A stretch of DNA of 64,000 nucleotides from the NCBI RefSeq assembly GCF_900102675.1, contig NZ_FMYX01000003.1, forward strand, positions 186,001 to 250,000, read 5' to 3'. Each line of letters starts with the position of its first letter. Within the stretch, counting starts at the first letter, position 1. Positions 60,169-64,000 of this stretch are shown piece by piece. Source of the DNA: Pseudomonas guariconensis. GTDB lineage: Bacteria > Pseudomonadota > Gammaproteobacteria > Pseudomonadales > Pseudomonadaceae. The position numbers and the translations under genes were made by a program. The notes beneath the pieces were generated by a model. It was not told the DNA's origin, did not search any database, and saw nothing but the letters and a program-made list of their open reading frames with translations.

Positions 60169-62616
60169 TCAGCGTATCGCGTCTTTGATCGGGCGCAGCG
60201 CCTCCTTGTCGAATGCGTCCACATCGATCACCCGTCGCCGAGCTGCCTGCGCCTCATGCAAGCGCTGCCCCTCGGCAGCTTGCAGTACGCCAGCCTCGAC
60301 GGCAGCGTCTAGCGCTGACTGCCCAGGTGCGGGATGGACCTTGCCGTGCCTGATCGCCTCGTGCAGCGCCTTGTGCAGAGGGGCGCACTCTGCCAATAGG
60401 TCGCTGGCCCGTTGCAAGGCTGCCACCGGGTCGGCTTCTGCCTGCGGACGGAAGCAGCCGCTCAGCAGCTCTTCAAGCGCAGGGTCTCCCTTGCGCCGCC
60501 CAATCAACTCCGCCACCTCGGCATCCAATTCATCGCTTGGCCCGGTGTGGCGACGTCCCAGAGGGAAGACCAGCACACGCAAGGCGCAACCGACGAAGCG
60601 GTTAGGGAAATTGTCGAGCAGGCGATCCAGTGCGGCCTCCGACTGGCCCAGGCTTTCCTCCAGGGCCCAGCGCAGCAATGGTTGCAGGTGCTCCGGTGAG
60701 CCCAAGTCGTGGTAGCGCTTGAGAGACGCCGAAGCCAGGTACAGATAGCTCAATACATCGCCGAGGCGCGCACTGAGGCGTTCCCGGCGTTTGAGTGCAC
60801 CGCCGAGCATCATCATCGACAGGTCCGCCAGCAGTGCAAATGCCGCAGCTTGTCGGTTCAGCGCGCGGAAATAGCCTTGGCTGAGGGCATCACCTGGTAC
60901 CTGCTCGAAGCGACCCAGGCCGAGCCCCAGTACCAGGGTGCTGGCGGCATTGCCGGCGGCGAAGAGGATATGTTTCATCAACAAGTCATCGAACTCGGCG
61001 AGCGCCTGCTCGTGGTCCTCGCGCCCGGCAAGGGCCATTTCCTCGAGCACGAACGGATGGCAGCGGATCGCGCCCTGACCGAAGATCATCAAATTGCGTG
61101 AAAGAATGTTGGCCCCTTCGACGGTGATGGAGATCGGTGCGCCCATCCAGTTGCGTGCCAGGTAATTATTCGGGCCCAGGATGATGCCTTTGCCACCATG
61201 TACATCCATGGCGTGCTGGATGCATTCGCGACCTCGCTCGGTGAGGTGGTACTTGAGAATCGCCGACAGCACCGAGGGTTTTTCGCCGAGGTCGACGGCC
61301 TGGGCGGTCAGTATCCGGGCGCTGTCGGCCAGCCACGCGTTGCCGCCAATGCGGGCCAGGGAGGCTTGGATGCCTTCGAAGGCGGCCAAGGGAACATTGA
61401 ACTGTTCGCGAATGCGTGCGTACTGACCGGTCACCAGGCTGCTGTACTTGGCTGCACCTGTGCCTCCCGCGGGCAGGGAAATGGAACGGCCCACGGACAG
61501 GCAGTTCATCAGCATCATCCAGCCTTTGCCGAGCATGTCCTTGCCGCCGATCAGGTAATCCAGCGGTATGAAGACATCTTTGCCGCTGTTGGGGCCATTC
61601 ATGAAGGCCGCGCCCAGCGGGAAGTGGCGCCTGCCGATTTCGACACCCGGTGTATCGGTGGGCACCAGCGCCAGGCTGATGCCCAGATCCTGCGTGTCGC
61701 CCAGCAGGTGCTCCGGGTCATAGGCCTTGAAGGCCAGGCCCAGCAGTGTCGCGATCGGACCAAGGGTGATATAGCGCTTCTCCCAGTTCAAGCGCAGGCC
61801 GATCACTTCTTCACCTTGCCATTGGCCTTTGCAGATCACGCCGGTGTCTGGCATGGCGCTCGCGTCCGAGCCGGCCAGTGGGCCGGTGAGGGCGAAGCAG
61901 GGGATTTCCTCGCCGCGAGCCAGGCGAGGCAGATAATGATTGCGTTGTTCCTCAGTGCCGTAGTGCAACAGCAGCTCGGCCGGGCCCAGGGAGTTGGGCA
62001 CCATCACCGTCGAGGCCAGGTCGGCGCTACGGGTAGCCAGTTTCATCACGATTTGAGAGTGGGCATAGGCCGAGAAACCTTTGCCGCCGTATGCTTTGGG
62101 GATTATCAGAGCGAAGAAGCCATGGGCCTTGATATGCGTCCACGCTTCTGCTGGCAGGTCCAGGTCCTGACTGATCTGCCAGTCGCTGACCATGGCGCAG
62201 AGGGCCTCGGTGGGGCCGTCGATGAAGGCCTGTTCTTCGTCGGTCAGCGTGGCTGCCGGATAGTCGAGCAGGACATTCCAGTCGGGGCGGCCGCTGAACA
62301 GTTGGCCATCCCACCAGACCGTGCCGGCGTCGATGGCCTCGCGTTCGGTTCGTGACATCGGCGGCAGCGTGCGCCGGAACCATTGGAACACAGGGGTCGT
62401 GAACAACTTGCGCCGCCATTGCGGCAATACCAAAAATGCGGTCTTGAAGGCCAATACCAGCCAGATCAATGCCAGCAGCCAGGCAGGGGCGTGCCCCCAG
62501 ATGCCCATCAGTAACACATATACCGCGACGGCCCCCAGGATCTTCAGGGGGGCCAGGCGCCGATGCGTGAGGTACGCCGCACCGATCACCAACACCACCA
62601 ACCACAGCAGCAACAT
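60169..62616 (-). CDS. fadE: acyl-CoA dehydrogenase
   Basis: An 815-residue FadE-type acyl-CoA dehydrogenase (E. coli FadE 814). An N-terminal hydrophobic region with two or three helices (about 1-65) anchors it to the inner membrane; the flavin domains follow (FALTGPLAGSDASAMPDTG, near 255-273; VTVEGANILSRNL near 510), and a C-terminal extension of about 250 residues typical for the family. It oxidises saturated acyl-CoA to trans-2-enoyl-CoA, the first step of beta-oxidation. GGAGGAAGG precedes the ATG. Confidence 0.93.
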   Translation of the reverse strand: MLLLWLVVLVIGAAYLTHRRLAPLKILGAVAVYVLLMGIWGHAPAWLLALIWLVLAFKTAFLVLPQWRRKLFTTPVFQWFRRTLPPMSRTEREAIDAGTVWWDGQLFSGRPDWNVLLDYPAATLTDEEQAFIDGPTEALCAMVSDWQISQDLDLPAEAWTHIKAHGFFALIIPKAYGGKGFSAYAHSQIVMKLATRSADLASTVMVPNSLGPAELLLHYGTEEQRNHYLPRLARGEEIPCFALTGPLAGSDASAMPDTGVICKGQWQGEEVIGLRLNWEKRYITLGPIATLLGLAFKAYDPEHLLGDTQDLGISLALVPTDTPGVEIGRRHFPLGAAFMNGPNSGKDVFIPLDYLIGGKDMLGKGWMMLMNCLSVGRSISLPAGGTGAAKYSSLVTGQYARIREQFNVPLAAFEGIQASLARIGGNAWLADSARILTAQAVDLGEKPSVLSAILKYHLTERGRECIQHAMDVHGGKGIILGPNNYLARNWMGAPISITVEGANILSRNLMIFGQGAIRCHPFVLEEMALAGREDHEQALAEFDDLLMKHILFAAGNAASTLVLGLGLGRFEQVPGDALSQGYFRALNRQAAAFALLADLSMMMLGGALKRRERLSARLGDVLSYLYLASASLKRYHDLGSPEHLQPLLRWALEESLGQSEAALDRLLDNFPNRFVGCALRVLVFPLGRRHTGPSDELDAEVAELIGRRKGDPALEELLSGCFRPQAEADPVAALQRASDLLAECAPLHKALHEAIRHGKVHPAPGQSALDAAVEAGVLQAAEGQRLHEAQAARRRVIDVDAFDKEALRPIKDAIR

Positions 62617-62801
62617 AATCCTTCCTCCATGGAACATTGGGTACGAGCTATCCCACAGAGCTTAGACCTGCCTGGCGGGACGGCCTGACCTGAACAGTGA
62701 CAGGGTATGGCGGCGAGCGTTCAGCGCAGTCCGGTGTTTCACCAACCAGGCCGGCGGATTGGAGTAGACTATCGGGCCTCTGCATACCAAAGGACGCTGT
62801 C

Positions 62802-63425
62802 ATGCTGAAGATCTGGGGCCGCAAGAACTCGAGCAATGTGCGCAAGGCACTGTGGATTGCCCATGAACTGGGCCTGGACTTCGAATCGATCGACGCTGGC
62901 GGCGCCTTCGGTGTGGTGGACGAGCCGCATTATCGGGCGCGCAACCCTAATGGCTTGGTGCCGATGCTCGAAGATGACGACTTGGTGCTCTGGGAGTCCA
63001 ACGCCATCGTTCGCTACCTGTGCGCCCAATATGGCCGCGACCAAGGCTGGTATCTGGACGATCCGCGCCAGCGCGCCTTGGCGGACAAATGGATGGATTG
63101 GACCACCTCGTCCTTCGCTACGCCATTCCGGCCGTTGTTCTGGGGCCTGCTGCGCACGCCGGAGGACCAGCGCGACTGGGTGGCCATCAATGCTGCCCAC
63201 AAGCAATGCGCGCAGTTGCTGTCGATCGCCGACCAGGCCCTGGCGGACCAGCCTTACCTGTCCGGCCAGCAGATTGGCATGGGCGATATCCCCCTGGGCT
63301 GTTTTATCTACGCCTGGTTCGAAATGCCGATCGAGCGCCCGCAGATGCACCATCTGAGGGCCTGGTATGAGCGCCTGCGCCAACGCCCGGCCTACCAAGC
63401 AGCGGTAATGACGGCATTGACCTGA
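62802..63425 (+). CDS. glutathione S-transferase family protein
   Basis: A 207-residue GST. Thioredoxin-fold N-domain: LKIWGRKNSSNVRKALWIAH with Ser10/Ser11 as candidate catalytic residues, NPNGLVPML (48-56), and ESNAIVRYL (65-73); an all-helical C-domain follows. Its fold is closer to theta/beta-type bacterial GSTs. The ATG at 62802 is the conserved start; the frame is open 35 codons further upstream. It is divergent from fadE. Confidence 0.9.
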   Translation: MLKIWGRKNSSNVRKALWIAHELGLDFESIDAGGAFGVVDEPHYRARNPNGLVPMLEDDDLVLWESNAIVRYLCAQYGRDQGWYLDDPRQRALADKWMDWTTSSFATPFRPLFWGLLRTPEDQRDWVAINAAHKQCAQLLSIADQALADQPYLSGQQIGMGDIPLGCFIYAWFEMPIERPQMHHLRAWYERLRQRPAYQAAVMTALT

Positions 63426-63439
63426 ACACCGTGGTCATT

Positions 63440-63456
63440 TCGATAGTCATTATCGA
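63440..63456. promoter_or_regulatory. Fur-box-like dyad upstream of the ABC gene
   Basis: TCGATA-GTCAT-TATCGA is a 6-bp perfect inverted repeat with AT-rich core 110 bp upstream of the ABC ATPase gene. Read on the other strand it gives GATAATGACTATC, close to a Fur half-site array. Confidence 0.4.
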
Positions 63457-63565
63457 TACACATGACTGTACTTGCGCGGCCAGGGCTTGCACCATTGGCC
63501 GCACTCACTGCGCCAGTGATCAGCCCTGGCGTGTCCTGAACCCTTTTCTCGGTACCTGACCCGCT

Positions 63566-64000
63566 ATGAGTTCCGCCCTGTCCATACGACAGCTGACCAA
63601 GACCTACGGCAACGGCTTCCAGGCCCTCAAGGGCATCGACCTGGATGTCGCCGAGGGTGACTTCTTCGCTTTGCTTGGCCCCAACGGCGCCGGCAAGTCC
63701 ACCACCATCGGCATCCTCTCCACCCTGGTCAACAAGACCAGCGGCACGGTGAATGTGTTCGGCCATGACCTGGATCGCGACCCTGCCGCGCTCAAGCGTT
63801 GCCTGGGCGTGGTGCCGCAGGAGTTCAACTTCAACCAGTTCGAGAAAACCTTCGATATCGTGGTCACCCAGGCGGGCTACTACGGCATCCCGCCCAAGCT
63901 GGCCAAGGAGCGCGCCGAACAGTACCTGACCCAACTGGGCCTGTGGGATAAGCGGGATGTGCAGTCGCGCTCGCTCTCCGGCGGCATGAAGCGCCGCTTG
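63566..64000 (+). CDS. ABC transporter ATP-binding protein, N-terminal part (cut by window)
   Basis: 145 residues are visible. Walker A is GPNGAGKST (38-46), the Q-loop is in VVPQEFNF near 85-92, and the signature LSGGMKRRL is at the very edge, so D-loop and Walker B lie beyond the window. It resembles YadG-type ABC-2 exporters whose permease follows in the same operon. The ATG at 63566 has only weak purines upstream. Substrate unknown. Confidence 0.88.
   Translation, partial: MSSALSIRQLTKTYGNGFQALKGIDLDVAEGDFFALLGPNGAGKSTTIGILSTLVNKTSGTVNVFGHDLDRDPAALKRCLGVVPQEFNFNQFEKTFDIVVTQAGYYGIPPKLAKERAEQYLTQLGLWDKRDVQSRSLSGGMKRRL

Overview
The window looks like ordinary chromosome of a fluorescent Pseudomonas of the P. 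putida group. This rests on high-GC coding sequence, many copies of the short palindromic REP repeat built around TTCGCGGGTTTACCCGCGAA, and a gene order I recognise from pseudomonads (aroC-prmB-smr-folE; earP-efp-ohr-ohrR; type II DAHP synthase-deaD-tpm-htpX-alaA-msrB-gpx; tRNA-Glu/Gly cluster-fadE-GST-ABC transporter). I see no prophage, insertion sequence, integron, CRISPR array, secretion system or toxin-antitoxin locus.

Layout. 1-1343: end of a surface-polysaccharide locus (O-antigen ligase C-terminus and a family 2 glycosyltransferase). 1.6-10.5 kb: a CurA-type reductase, an SDR, a MocR-type regulator divergent from an MFS exporter, an HBM-type chemoreceptor, a BenE transporter and a GST. 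10.6-19.5 kb: glutaredoxin-like protein, folE, smr, small membrane protein, isochorismatase-fold hydrolase, prmB, alpha/beta hydrolase, aroC, and an MFS/ARD-like cupin pair with overlapping stop and start. 19.6-30.7 kb: DUF3509 protein, an ankyrin protein with a partner of unknown function, ZIP transporter, membrane sulfatase-fold enzyme, RraB, cytochrome c, amidotransferase, CorA, PlsC and a crotonase. 30.9-33.9 kb: tRNA-Ser and a TonB-dependent receptor. 34.1-45.2 kb: five LysR or MarR regulators, most divergent from or beside their likely targets (MFS, SDR, TSUP permease, DUF1127 protein, Ohr), with earP-efp between them. 45.3-57.7 kb: type II DAHP synthase, spermidine-synthase-like protein, DEAD-box helicase with a long structured leader, DODA-type dioxygenase, tpm, htpX, alaA, and a redox-repair group (msrB, gpx, hybrid kinase, free Met-R-SO reductase). 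57.9-64 kb: coiled-coil membrane protein, five tRNAs, PA2817-like protein, fadE, GST and the start of an ABC ATPase cut by the window edge.

Functional links I can support: aroC and the type II DAHP synthase are the last and first steps of the chorismate pathway. EarP rhamnosylates Arg32 of EF-P, encoded next to it. OhrR sits upstream of ohr with a clear palindromic operator between them. Peroxide and methionine-sulfoxide repair genes surround a membrane hybrid kinase. Nothing amounts to an obvious new multi-gene system. The best leads are family members with altered active sites (ARD-like cupin, isochorismatase-fold protein, crotonase, molybdopterin-like/cytochrome c protein), the helicase leader with competing helices, an operator cluster upstream of the ankyrin gene, and a 31-residue membrane protein.
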